The position numbers were made by a program, and so were the translations under genes. Of a stretch of 64,000 bases of DNA, positions 52,266 through 61,356 are shown piece by piece (positions within the stretch are counted from its first letter, which is position 1; each line of letters opens with the position of its first letter). Source of the stretch: an uncultured Spirochaetales bacterium (GTDB lineage Bacteria; UBP6; UBA1177); contig CACYHH010000006.1 of NCBI GenBank assembly GCA_902774115.1, forward strand, positions 62,001 through 126,000. Reading direction: 5' to 3'. The notes under the pieces are model-generated. The model saw only the letters and a program-made list of their open reading frames with translations, searched no databases and was not told the DNA's origin.

Positions 52266-54719
52266 ATGAGCAGCAAAATCAAACTTATATTTCTGATGCT
52301 TTCTTCAGGTATTTTTTTCGTTCTGCCGCCGTTCCTTCTCGGAGGAGTCTACTACCACATCGGTACGAACCTCGTCATTATGTTCATCTGCGCCTTTGCG
52401 ACTTTTCTTTATTCGGTTTATCTGCTCGCGACAAAGAAATCCTTTGCCGTTTCTTCGGTGATTTTTCCCCTTGCCGCGATAATTGTTTTTGCGCTTCTGC
52501 AGCTCATTCCGCTGCCGCTGCCGTTGCTTAAAATACTCTCTCCGCAGGGCTATTTTTTTCATACTCTCGAGGGAAGCGGCGCCCATCCGCTCACGATGTC
52601 GGTTCCCGATACGGTTTATTCGATATTCAGGGTTTTCACGCTGATATTCCTTGCCTGCATACTTTCACGCAATATCTTTCTCGGGAACAAAAAATGGAAG
52701 CAGAATACGATAGATACAGTTATCCTGATTTCGACAGTCGCCATAATTCTTTCGGTTGCGCTGAAATTTTTGCAATCCGATGCATGGCTTTACGGAAGAT
52801 TGCGCCACAGCGGATTTTTTATTGAATCGATTCTTATCAACACGAACAACGCTGCCGGATATTTCGGTATTTCGGGTCTTCTCGCCCTAACTTCGATCTA
52901 CACGACGACATTCCCGAGAAAAAAGATTTTTTATGCCGCACTTTTCTTTTTTCACTCTGCAGCAGTTGCGGCGACGGTCTCCAGAGCAGGTATCGCGGCT
53001 TACATTGCAGCCTTGATACTTTTTTTCTTTATAAACAGAAAATCTGCAAAAAATTCAAGTGGTTATAAATTTTATCTGCCGGTTGCGGCGCTTGTTCTTG
53101 CCCTCATTTTTGTTTATCAGACAGGTCTTAAACTCCTTGAACGCGAATTTGATTTCGAAAGGGAAGGTTTTTTTAATAAAGTCAATGACATAGCTCGCGC
53201 AAAAGATTATTTTTTCGATTTTCTCTTTACAGGTTCCGGACTCGGCAGTTTTTCAAAAGTTTTTTCCTACTACCAGTCGAATCTCTGGATCTATGCCAGA
53301 GAGCTTGAGAACGAGCCTATACAGTTCATACTTGAAACGGGTCTTATTTTCGCTCTTTTTATTTTTGCATTTTTTGTCTGGCTCGTCATCTTCGGGAAGC
53401 GCGAAACCAAGCGGAAAAACGGTCTTATGGCGGTTCTCTTTTTTGTTGTAATGCATAATACTTTCGATTTCAACCTGCACAATTTCGCGACTCTTTTCCC
53501 GGTGATTTTAGTGCTTGTTCTTCTTGTCAGACCGATTGAGATCCGCGGAAACAAAAGGATTGTTTCTCTTGCCGCGCTCGCTGTCTGTGCTCTGACTACG
53601 ATGATTTTTACTGCAACAGGAAGCGGACAGAAACTTTTAGGTTATCAGCCTGATGAAGAAGCGGAGATTTCTTACGAAAAGGCGGTTTATCTCGAACCTG
53701 CCAACTTCAAGATTCCGCTGAACGCAGGTGTTGACAAACTTAATTCAGGTGATTTCGGTCAGATTCTTTCGGCAGGTTCTGAACTTTCTTCTGCGCTTGC
53801 CAAGGCTCCGAAGTATTACTATACCCACTACATCAACGGAGTTTATCTGCTGAGACTCGGAGCATACGAAGAGGCTCTTGTTTTCTTTAAAGAGGCTCTC
53901 GACCTTTCGGGCATAAAATACTCTCAGGTTCTGAATACGGTTTATGACAGGATATCGCGTTTCGGCCTGCAGGAACGGATTACCGAAATAATTTCGCTGA
54001 ACGAAAAAAACAAGGAAATTCTTGAAAGATTCATCTTCAAAATTTCGGACAGCAATGCCGCAGCATTTGATTTTGCAGAGAAAAATCAGGATGTTTTCTT
54101 TATTTCGATTATTAGAAATATGATCAAAGAAAAAAGATATGACGAAGCGCTTGAAATGATCCGGAGGCTCCATAATGAAAGAAAGGATCTCAGCAATTTC
54201 GAACGCGGTCAGCTCATGATTTATAACGGAAAAATCTTAGAAAAAGATAAACTTTACAAAGAAGCGTTCGATCTTTACATGCACGGCGCCGACCTGACTC
54301 AGAGGTTCAGTGACTATCTCACCGCGGCCTACTGCTCGCTCAAACTCGAAAAAGATTCGCAGGATGTTGTCGAAAGCGCACTCAAAAACATGACTTTGAG
54401 GACTTCCGGCAACCTTGGAAGCTACTACCGCTGGCTTTCAAAGCGCGAGTTTGCGGCAAAAAATCCATCGGCAGGATTCAAATATCTGGAAAGAGCGGCA
54501 GAGGTATCAAGAAATCCTTACTGGCAGCTTGATGTCGCAAATACGTATGCACAACGCGGAATGCACTATTTTGCTGCACAGAATTTCCTCAAAATTATCA
54601 GGGATTATCCAAAATTCAGACCTGAAGAAATGAAAAAACGCTACGAATCCGAAAAGCAGAAAATGGAGAAAGACGAGGAAAAAAATCTCAAGGAACTTAT
54701 GTTCAGAGAGAAGAAATAA
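52266..54719 (+). CDS. O-antigen ligase-like membrane protein with TPR tail
   Basis: The 817-residue protein has about twelve hydrophobic segments in the first 410 residues. A Wzy_C-type region includes NTNNAAGYFGISGLLALT and the large periplasmic loop with FTGSGLGSF and ENEPIQFILETGLI (matching the G-x-G-x-x-x-F ... H-N-x-x-x-x-x-x-x-E-x-G pattern, with Glu-Pro in place of the catalytic His region). The C-terminal 390 residues are soluble with TPR-like helices (EEALVFFKEALDLSG; YLERAAEVSRNPYWQLDVAN). The family joins O-antigen or polymerises glycans on the periplasmic side. The fused TPR is less usual. It follows the MCE pair by 72 bp, which contains a small CCGC-TTTT-GCGG hairpin. Confidence 0.75.
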   Translation: MSSKIKLIFLMLSSGIFFVLPPFLLGGVYYHIGTNLVIMFICAFATFLYSVYLLATKKSFAVSSVIFPLAAIIVFALLQLIPLPLPLLKILSPQGYFFHTLEGSGAHPLTMSVPDTVYSIFRVFTLIFLACILSRNIFLGNKKWKQNTIDTVILISTVAIILSVALKFLQSDAWLYGRLRHSGFFIESILINTNNAAGYFGISGLLALTSIYTTTFPRKKIFYAALFFFHSAAVAATVSRAGIAAYIAALILFFFINRKSAKNSSGYKFYLPVAALVLALIFVYQTGLKLLEREFDFEREGFFNKVNDIARAKDYFFDFLFTGSGLGSFSKVFSYYQSNLWIYARELENEPIQFILETGLIFALFIFAFFVWLVIFGKRETKRKNGLMAVLFFVVMHNTFDFNLHNFATLFPVILVLVLLVRPIEIRGNKRIVSLAALAVCALTTMIFTATGSGQKLLGYQPDEEAEISYEKAVYLEPANFKIPLNAGVDKLNSGDFGQILSAGSELSSALAKAPKYYYTHYINGVYLLRLGAYEEALVFFKEALDLSGIKYSQVLNTVYDRISRFGLQERITEIISLNEKNKEILERFIFKISDSNAAAFDFAEKNQDVFFISIIRNMIKEKRYDEALEMIRRLHNERKDLSNFERGQLMIYNGKILEKDKLYKEAFDLYMHGADLTQRFSDYLTAAYCSLKLEKDSQDVVESALKNMTLRTSGNLGSYYRWLSKREFAAKNPSAGFKYLERAAEVSRNPYWQLDVANTYAQRGMHYFAAQNFLKIIRDYPKFRPEEMKKRYESEKQKMEKDEEKNLKELMFREKK

Positions 54720-54808
54720 TCTCGGCAAAGTGATCAAAAAATTTCTTGCAGAAAAGGCAAAAATCGGTATTTTTCAGCGGTTGTTTGAATAACTCTCGGA
54801 GGTAAAAA

Positions 54809-55837
54809 ATGAGTGCGGATCGTGGTCAGCTTGGTATTGTTGCCTGTAATTCAGGTAAGGTTTTTGCGGATGCAATGGTCGAATACCTTAAGGAAAAGTA
54901 CAAAAAGGAGCATTTGGAGGAGCGTTTCCGCTATATAAAAAGCACTGAGACGCACTTCGCGAACGGCGAGATCAAAACTTCGATCGACGAGCCTATCCGC
55001 GGCATGGACGTTTATGTCGTTCAGCTCATGGATGATCCTCTTTCGCCTTATTCCGTAAACGACAACCTCATGGCTCTGGCAACCGCTCTTAACGCAGCCC
55101 ACAACAGCGACGCAGCTTCGATCACGGCTGTAATTCCGCAGTTCCCGAACGCACGGCAGGAGCGCAGAAAAGGGCGTGAAAGCGTTACGGCTTCGATGGT
55201 TGCATCTTTCATCGAGGCAAGCGGAGCATCGAGAGTTCTCACTATCGACATTCACGCTGAAGCGATCTCCGGTTTCTTCCACGTTGCGCGTCTCGACAAC
55301 CTCCACGCGTCGAGACAGCTTATGAATTCGATGAACAAAAGAAATCTTATCTCCGAAAATACCGTCGTTGTTGCTCCAGATGTCGGTTCTGCCGAAACGG
55401 CGAGATACTATTCCCGCGCTCTCGAGACCGATATGGCGCTTATCGTCAAGGAACGCGACTATTCCAAGGCTTCGACAGTTGTCGATACCAAACTGGTAGG
55501 CAGCGTTGACGGAAGAAACGTCGTTATCGTTGATGATATGATCGCTACAGGCGGAACTTTGATCGCGGCATGCCAGAAACTTCACGAGTTCGGTGCAAAA
55601 AATATAGATGTTTTCTGCACATTTCCCTTCTTTAACGGTGAAGCGGTCGAAAAACTCGACAAAGCCCATGCCGACGGTTTTGTAAGGAGTGTCACCGGAA
55701 CAAATGCGGTCAACCGCGGCGAAGAATTCAAAAAAGCGCATCCGTGGTATCACGAAGTCGATGTCGCGAGATTCTTTGCGAAAGTCGTTTACAGCATCAA
55801 CCACATGGAATCGATCTCGAACATTCTGGAATCATAG
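54809..55837 (+). CDS. prs: Ribose-phosphate pyrophosphokinase
   Basis: The enzyme makes PRPP from ribose-5-phosphate and ATP. GGAGG precedes ATG 54809. Motifs: the N-terminal FANGEIKTSI (normally F-x-x-G-E), VYVVQ, the ATP-binding PNARQERRKGRESVTASMVA loop (normally Y-A-R-Q-D-R-K), TIDIHAEAISGFF (normally D-x-H-x-x-Q-I-Q-G-F-F), VAPDVGSAETARYYS and the PRPP loop VIVDDMIATGGTLIAA. At 342 residues it is about 25 longer than usual, with substitutions in the ATP loop and Q-I-Q; it is a divergent but probably active member. mutS follows after 50 bp. Confidence 0.92.
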   Translation: MSADRGQLGIVACNSGKVFADAMVEYLKEKYKKEHLEERFRYIKSTETHFANGEIKTSIDEPIRGMDVYVVQLMDDPLSPYSVNDNLMALATALNAAHNSDAASITAVIPQFPNARQERRKGRESVTASMVASFIEASGASRVLTIDIHAEAISGFFHVARLDNLHASRQLMNSMNKRNLISENTVVVAPDVGSAETARYYSRALETDMALIVKERDYSKASTVVDTKLVGSVDGRNVVIVDDMIATGGTLIAACQKLHEFGAKNIDVFCTFPFFNGEAVEKLDKAHADGFVRSVTGTNAVNRGEEFKKAHPWYHEVDVARFFAKVVYSINHMESISNILES

Positions 55838-55887
55838 AGCTCAAGCGGCTTTCGCTATATTCTGCAATCTGAAAACACGGAGTTGTC

Positions 55888-58485
55888 ATGCCAGCAAAAA
55901 CAGCGATGGAAAAAGCTATGGAAACACCGGCTATGCGCCAGTATCTTGAGACGAAGAAGCAGTACAGCGATGCGATCCTCTTTTTCCGCATGGGCGATTT
56001 TTACGAAATGTTTTTTGATGATGCAGTCGAGGCTTCGGAAATTCTCGGGATAACACTCACCAGCCGCCACAAAGACGCAGATATCCCGCTTGCCGGAGTG
56101 CCGTGGCACGCTGCTGATTTTTACATCAAAAAGCTGCTCGAAGCGGGAAAAAAGGTGGCTGTATGCGAGCAGAGCGACAGTCTTGACAGCACGAAAAAGA
56201 CGATGGAGCGGAATGTCGTCCGCATCATGACGCCGGGAACCGTGGTTGAGGAAAGTTCGCTCAACGAAAACAGGAACAACTGGCTGATGTCAGTCTTTTT
56301 CAAAAAGAAAGATGCCTTTTTCTCTTGGGTCGATGTAAGCTGCGGGAACGTGTTTTATGCTGTTTCTACCGAGGCTTCGGCTTCCGACATCATTGATCTG
56401 ACCGATCCGAAGGAGATTATTCTTTCGGAAGAATCCTCTTTTGTTTCTGGGGAAGTGCTTGACCGCGAAAAATTTGCAGACTGGGTTCCGTCGGCAACAG
56501 CTGCTGAATACCTCGAAAGCCTTTACGGATGCACCTTTGACAAGAGTATCCTCGCTTCTTTGAAGCAGCTTCTTTTTTATCTCGATTCACTTTATTTCGG
56601 TAATTTTCCTCCGCTCAGACTGCCTGCAGAATGGAAAAACAGCGACACCGCGTCGCTTGACTACAACACTGTATCGAATCTTGAACTTGAAAAGACCCTT
56701 ATCGGCGGCGAAAGGGCAGGTTCATTGCTTTGGGCGATAGACAGAACGCAGACTCCGATGGGGAAAAGACTTCTTTCGGAAGTTGTGAAAAATCCGCTGA
56801 AAAACCGCGACAGAATCATTCTCAGGCAGTGCTGCGTCGCAACGCTTTTCGAAGACCCTGTTCTTTTGCGCGAGATCAGGGAATCCCTCGGGAATATAAA
56901 GGATTTTGAGAGAACACTCAGCAGAATTCTTGTCAGAAGGGGCGGTCCGCGTGAAGTGTCGATGCTTGCGACATCGCTTCTTCAAGCGGTGAAACTCCGT
57001 TCCTGCATAATGTCGATGCCCAAAAAAATGCCGTTTTTTGCTTCTGACGAGCCACTGAGACTCTCTGAAGAGCAGATCATTTCCTGGCAGAGGCGTTTTT
57101 TGGAAGATTCTCCGCTTCTTTACAGGGACGGGGGCTTCGTAAATGCCGATTTTTCACCAGAAGTTTTTGAACTTTCCGACTTTATCCACAATTTCCGTTC
57201 ACATATCGTAGCTCTCGAGGCGAAAGAGCGCGAAAAATCGCAGATACCCACATTAAAAGTAGGTTTCACGAAGGTTTTCGGATATTATTTCGAGATCAGC
57301 AAGCGTTTTGAAAAGCAGGTCCCCGACTATTTCATCAGAAAGCAGACGACGGTCAATACGGAGCGCTATTTCACGGCGGAACTCAAAGAACTCGAAGAGA
57401 AGATCTCGTCGGCCAAAGACCGTCTGACCGAGCTTGAGCTTAAGATTCTTGATGACACCGTGAACGAGATAGCTTCTTTCAAAGACGATATCCTTTCAGT
57501 CGCAAAATTCATCGCGTGGGTTGATCTTTTCAGCGGTTTCGCAAAACTTGCGGTCGAAAAGAACTACTGCCGGCCGGAGATTGCCGAAGAAGAGGGAATC
57601 GAAATCGTTGACGGCAGACATCCCGTGGTTGAAGCGTGCCTGAAAGACGCGAGATACGTTCCCGCAAGCGTTTCCATTGGTTCGGGAAACCGCCGTTTCT
57701 GTCTTGTAACAGGACCGAACATGGGCGGTAAATCGACTTTGATGAGAATGACCGCTCTCATAGTTTTATTGGCGCAGACCGGCAGTTTTGTTCCTGCCGA
57801 AAGCGCGAAAATAGGGCTTGTTGACGCGATTTTCACCCGTGTCGGAGCGAGTGACAACCTTTCAAAAGGAGAGTCAACGTTCCTCGTCGAAATGAAGGAA
57901 GCCGCGTCAATTCTTAATGCTGCGACAGAAAAATCGCTCATAATCCTTGATGAAATAGGTCGCGGAACGGGGACTTACGACGGAATCAGTCTGGCCCGCG
58001 CGATTGCCGAATACATCATAACAAAAATAAACGCGACTACCCTTTTTGCAACACACTACCACATCCTGACCGAGCTTGCCGAAGACTTTGACCAGGTCGC
58101 GAACTTCCACATGACAGTGAGGGAATATGCCGGAAAAATGCGTTTTCTCTATCAGATGGAAGAGGGCGGCAGCAGCAGAAGTTTCGGTGTCGAAGTCGCT
58201 AAACTCACCGACATGCCGAAGGAAGTGATCAGAAACGCCGAAAAAATCCTCAAAAAAATGGAAGGTTTTGACCGCAGAATGCGTTTTGAGAACGGATCCA
58301 TGCTTCAGGCCGACATATTTTCAATGGCAGAAGAACAGAACAAAAACGTTGTTCCCGATTATCTGCGCGAGATCGAAAAAGTTCTGAGAAGAGTTGATCC
58401 CGAAAAGATAAATCCGCGCGAAGCAATGAATATTGTTTTTCAACTGTTTGATATCATTAAAGAAAGCGACGAAGAAAACGAATAA
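55888..58485 (+). CDS. mutS: DNA mismatch repair protein MutS
   Basis: The 865-residue protein recognises mismatched DNA. The N-terminal mismatch-binding domain has FRMGDFYEMFFDDA (F-x-E core). The middle has the KVGFTKVFGYYFEISK segment, and the ATPase has Walker A (GPNMGGKSTLMRM), STFLVEMKEA, Walker B (IILDEIGRGTGTYDG) and FATHYHILTEL. The C-terminal helix-turn-helix region YVARLAG-type appears as FGVEVAKLTDMPKEVI. Its length is normal. A GGAG site precedes ATG 55888. mutL is not in the window. Confidence 0.96.
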   Translation: MPAKTAMEKAMETPAMRQYLETKKQYSDAILFFRMGDFYEMFFDDAVEASEILGITLTSRHKDADIPLAGVPWHAADFYIKKLLEAGKKVAVCEQSDSLDSTKKTMERNVVRIMTPGTVVEESSLNENRNNWLMSVFFKKKDAFFSWVDVSCGNVFYAVSTEASASDIIDLTDPKEIILSEESSFVSGEVLDREKFADWVPSATAAEYLESLYGCTFDKSILASLKQLLFYLDSLYFGNFPPLRLPAEWKNSDTASLDYNTVSNLELEKTLIGGERAGSLLWAIDRTQTPMGKRLLSEVVKNPLKNRDRIILRQCCVATLFEDPVLLREIRESLGNIKDFERTLSRILVRRGGPREVSMLATSLLQAVKLRSCIMSMPKKMPFFASDEPLRLSEEQIISWQRRFLEDSPLLYRDGGFVNADFSPEVFELSDFIHNFRSHIVALEAKEREKSQIPTLKVGFTKVFGYYFEISKRFEKQVPDYFIRKQTTVNTERYFTAELKELEEKISSAKDRLTELELKILDDTVNEIASFKDDILSVAKFIAWVDLFSGFAKLAVEKNYCRPEIAEEEGIEIVDGRHPVVEACLKDARYVPASVSIGSGNRRFCLVTGPNMGGKSTLMRMTALIVLLAQTGSFVPAESAKIGLVDAIFTRVGASDNLSKGESTFLVEMKEAASILNAATEKSLIILDEIGRGTGTYDGISLARAIAEYIITKINATTLFATHYHILTELAEDFDQVANFHMTVREYAGKMRFLYQMEEGGSSRSFGVEVAKLTDMPKEVIRNAEKILKKMEGFDRRMRFENGSMLQADIFSMAEEQNKNVVPDYLREIEKVLRRVDPEKINPREAMNIVFQLFDIIKESDEENE

Positions 58486-58495
58486 AATAGATTCT

Positions 58496-59512
58496 TTATT
58501 TTTTACTGCAGAAATCCGCTAATTTTGCCGAAACTTCTTTGAAAGGAATAATCTGATCGATGCCTTCGACTTTGATTCCCTGCTCTGAAACCTCGGTCGG
58601 AATTAGGTTTCCGGGATTTGTTTCACATGAAACAAAAATGTTTCTTTCGGAATCGAGTGCGAGAACGTAAGCGCTTCCCGGTGTTGTAGAACGGTCAAGA
58701 AGGGCGTATTTTCCTTCTTCGATCTTTTCAGCTTCCGCAAGTTCAAGGGCTTTTATGAGATCTCCTCCTTTCGTGAAGAGGATCTTAGCAAGGTTTCTTA
58801 TCCTGCTTTCGGCGAGGAGTTCTTTTGTCGCAAAGTTGGCTCCGTCAAGAAAATTTCCCGTCATTTCGGCGATCTGCATTACTGCAAAAACTATCTCGGG
58901 GCTCTCCTTGTCGAGTTTTTCCCTGATTTTCCATGCGTTTTCGAACTGTTCTCCTTGAAGGTATACAAGGAAGATCGCGTTCTGGATCTCTCTTGATTCC
59001 GGATTGATTTTTTCAGCTTCCTTGTAGTATTTCAGGGCTTCGTTCACGTTCTGTTCGACAAAAAACAGGTTCCCGTAGAAAAAAAGCGTTGCAAGGTGTT
59101 TGGGATCGAGTTTAAGAGCTTTTTCGGCGTATGTTTTTGAGAGAGGGATATTGCCTGAGTCAAATGACATTATTGCCAGATTGTAAAGCGATTCAACCGG
59201 CTGGATCCCTTTTTCGATGCAGGTTTCAAACGCTTTTTTTGCTTCGTCGGTGCGTTTCATGGCGTCAAGCGCGTAGGCAATGTAGAACTCTGCATCCTTG
59301 ACCGAGCTTTTTTTGAAGGATTCGATCGCTTTTTCAAACTCGTTTTTCTTTAAAAAATCCTGTCCTTCGTTAAAAGCGGCGTCTTTGCTCTCCTCTTCAA
59401 GAAGTTTGAGATTCGCCTCTTTTTCGTCGTTTCCTTTTTTGTCAACGCTGCCGCAGCCGAAAATCAGAGCGCAGAAAGCAATAAGAACAAAAATTATCGT
59501 CGTTTTTTTCAT
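58496..59512 (-). CDS. TPR lipoprotein
   Basis: The 338-residue protein starts at ATG 59512 (GGAGGG upstream) with the lipoprotein signal VLIAFCALIFGCG. Five to six TPR units follow (FEKAIESFKKSS; ESLYNLAIMSFDSGNIPLSK; KHLATLFFYGNLFFVEQNVN; EALKYYKEAEKINPES), then a C-terminal strand-rich portion ending with a Cys. It is a periplasmic lipid-anchored scaffold by inference. The start overlaps the pyrK stop by 4 bp, so it is the last gene of the minus-strand run that begins with relA/spoT. Confidence 0.8.
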   Translation of the reverse strand: MKKTTIIFVLIAFCALIFGCGSVDKKGNDEKEANLKLLEEESKDAAFNEGQDFLKKNEFEKAIESFKKSSVKDAEFYIAYALDAMKRTDEAKKAFETCIEKGIQPVESLYNLAIMSFDSGNIPLSKTYAEKALKLDPKHLATLFFYGNLFFVEQNVNEALKYYKEAEKINPESREIQNAIFLVYLQGEQFENAWKIREKLDKESPEIVFAVMQIAEMTGNFLDGANFATKELLAESRIRNLAKILFTKGGDLIKALELAEAEKIEEGKYALLDRSTTPGSAYVLALDSERNIFVSCETNPGNLIPTEVSEQGIKVEGIDQIIPFKEVSAKLADFCSKK

Positions 59513-60261
59513 TTTTCCCTCCGGTTTGCTTTGAATACAGGGCCTTCCTTGCAGACAAGGAAGCTGCCGCCGGGTGTAGTTATCCTGCAGCCGAGGCAGG
59601 CTCCGACACCGCAGCCCATGGTCGTTTCGTAAGATTTGTAAAGTTCCGTGATTCCGTATTTTTCACATACTTTTTCGACCAAATCCATCATTATGAGAGG
59701 TCCGCAGGTGCATATCAAACTGGGCTCAAACCCCTTTCCAAAAAGGGTCTCAAGCACTTCATGCGGATATTTTCTGAGTCCGTAGCTTCCGTCATCGGTC
59801 GTAATCGTGACTTCACCCAGTTCTCTGAATTTTTCTTCCATGAGGACTGAATCTTTGTCGCGGAAACCGAGAATAAAGTGCTTTTCAGCCGCTTTAGAAA
59901 TTTTTGCAGTGTAGAAAAGCGGTGCAACGCCGATTCCGCCGCCGATGCAGAGAAGAGTGCCTGTCGTGTCCGGGAAACTGTTTCCCAAGTATCCGGTTAT
60001 TCTCAGTTTCTCGCCCTGTTTCATTCCGGAAAGCATCTTTGTTCCTTTGCCGACAACCTTGACGAGAAGCGAAAGAACACCGTCATTCCAGTCGAAAACC
60101 GATATCGGACGCGGCAGAAAAGGTTCGCTCAGACCATCGGTTTTTGACAGCATGAGGAACTGTCCCGGTTGCGGGATTTCATCGAATGCGACATTCATAA
60201 GGAATGTATCTTTCGTTACGAAATTATTTGAAATTATAGGACATATTCTGCTTGTTTTCAT
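59509..60261 (-). CDS. pyrK: Dihydroorotate dehydrogenase electron-transfer subunit PyrK
   Basis: The 250-residue FAD and 2Fe-2S protein is of the ferredoxin-reductase type. It has the FAD-binding FLPRPISVFDW (R-P-x-S), a GTKMLSGMKQGEKLRITGYLGNSF region, CIGGGIGVAPLF and the C-terminal iron-sulfur motif CGVGACLGC followed by VCKEGPVF (C-x4-C-x2-C ... C). PyrK passes electrons from PyrD to NAD in pyrimidine synthesis. No pyrD gene is in the window, so it may partner with a distant pyrD or with another oxidoreductase. It lies 6 bp after the Gfo/Idh gene. Confidence 0.88.
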   Translation of the reverse strand: MKTSRICPIISNNFVTKDTFLMNVAFDEIPQPGQFLMLSKTDGLSEPFLPRPISVFDWNDGVLSLLVKVVGKGTKMLSGMKQGEKLRITGYLGNSFPDTTGTLLCIGGGIGVAPLFYTAKISKAAEKHFILGFRDKDSVLMEEKFRELGEVTITTDDGSYGLRKYPHEVLETLFGKGFEPSLICTCGPLIMMDLVEKVCEKYGITELYKSYETTMGCGVGACLGCRITTPGGSFLVCKEGPVFKANRREK

Positions 60262-60267
60262 GTTCCC

Positions 60268-61338
60268 TCAAAAATTTGTCCGTCCCAGTTTCGATTCTTT
60301 CGGCTCGAAAAGAAGGTGGACTTCCTTGCCTGTTTCGACCGATTCGTAAATTGCGTTTATAAGTTCGAGCGATTTACGACCCTCTAAGCCGTCAACAAGG
60401 GCGTGTTTGCCGTTTTCAATGCAGTCGATGACGCTTTCAAGGTAACGGATGTGCCCGAATCCGTAGACATTCGGCGGGTTTTCGCTGTATTTTTCTAAAA
60501 TTTCCTTCCTTTCGTCCGGTGTTTCGCCTTCGAAATTCCACTCCTGCATCTTGTTTACCGCAAAGCCGCCGATTACGCAGTTCCCTTTTTCTCCAAGAAT
60601 CGAAAGAGAACCTTCAAGGTCGGCGGGACGCGTCGCTGTTGTCGCTTCGACTATTCCGAGAGCGCCGTTTCTGAACTTGATTATCGCAGCGCAGGTGTCG
60701 TCTGCTTCGATGTTTACAAGATAAGTTCCGTTCATTGCCATTACGCTGACAGGTTCTCCGAGCATCCATTCCAGAAGATCGATGTGGTGGCTTGCCTGAT
60801 TGGTGATGACGCCGCCGTCGTAAGCCCAGGTCCCGCGCCACGGGTCGGCATCGTAGTATTCCTGTTTTCTGCACCATCTGACGCGGACAGTTCCCATCAC
60901 GAGTTTTCCGAAACCGCCGCTTTCAAGTTTTTTCCTCAAAATCTGAACAGGCAGGTTGAAGCGGTTCTGCTTGACAATGAAAAGTCTGACGCCGTTCATG
61001 TCGCAGGTTCTTATCATCTCGTCGGCATCGCTTAATTTCAGCGCCATCGGCTTTTCGCAGACGATGTGCTTTTTGTATTTTTTCACAATGTCTATGACGT
61101 GTTTCGGGTGGAGACCGCTCGGAGTAAGAATGTTGACGACATCCACTTCCGGATGCGACGAGAGCATTTCGTCGTAACTTTCATACCACGGGACTCCGGC
61201 CGATTCTCCCGCTTTTTTCGCTTTTTCGGGAACAATATCGCATACCGCGACAAGATGCGCTTTCGGAATATTCAAAAGTGCATCAATATGCTTTTTGACA
61301 ATTCTGCCGCAGCCGACAAGGGCGAAATTCAGTGTCAT
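60268..61338 (-). CDS. Gfo/Idh/MocA-family oxidoreductase
   Basis: The 356-residue NAD(P)-dependent enzyme has the Rossmann motif FALVGCGRIVKKHIDALLN at the N-terminus, then AVCDIVPEKA, VVNILTPSGLHPKHVIDIV and the catalytic-region motif VCEKPMALKLSDAD (E-K-P). A His-based motif QASHHIDLLEWMLG follows in the C-terminal domain. This set is close to the sugar dehydrogenases that oxidise UDP-GlcNAcA (WlbA/WbpB) at C3, used to make diamino sugars for surface polysaccharides. That substrate is inference. It is encoded between dapA (18 bp upstream) and pyrK in one run. Confidence 0.85.
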   Translation of the reverse strand: MTLNFALVGCGRIVKKHIDALLNIPKAHLVAVCDIVPEKAKKAGESAGVPWYESYDEMLSSHPEVDVVNILTPSGLHPKHVIDIVKKYKKHIVCEKPMALKLSDADEMIRTCDMNGVRLFIVKQNRFNLPVQILRKKLESGGFGKLVMGTVRVRWCRKQEYYDADPWRGTWAYDGGVITNQASHHIDLLEWMLGEPVSVMAMNGTYLVNIEADDTCAAIIKFRNGALGIVEATTATRPADLEGSLSILGEKGNCVIGGFAVNKMQEWNFEGETPDERKEILEKYSENPPNVYGFGHIRYLESVIDCIENGKHALVDGLEGRKSLELINAIYESVETGKEVHLLFEPKESKLGRTNF

Positions 61339-61356
61339 TTTTCCTCGGAAATTTGA

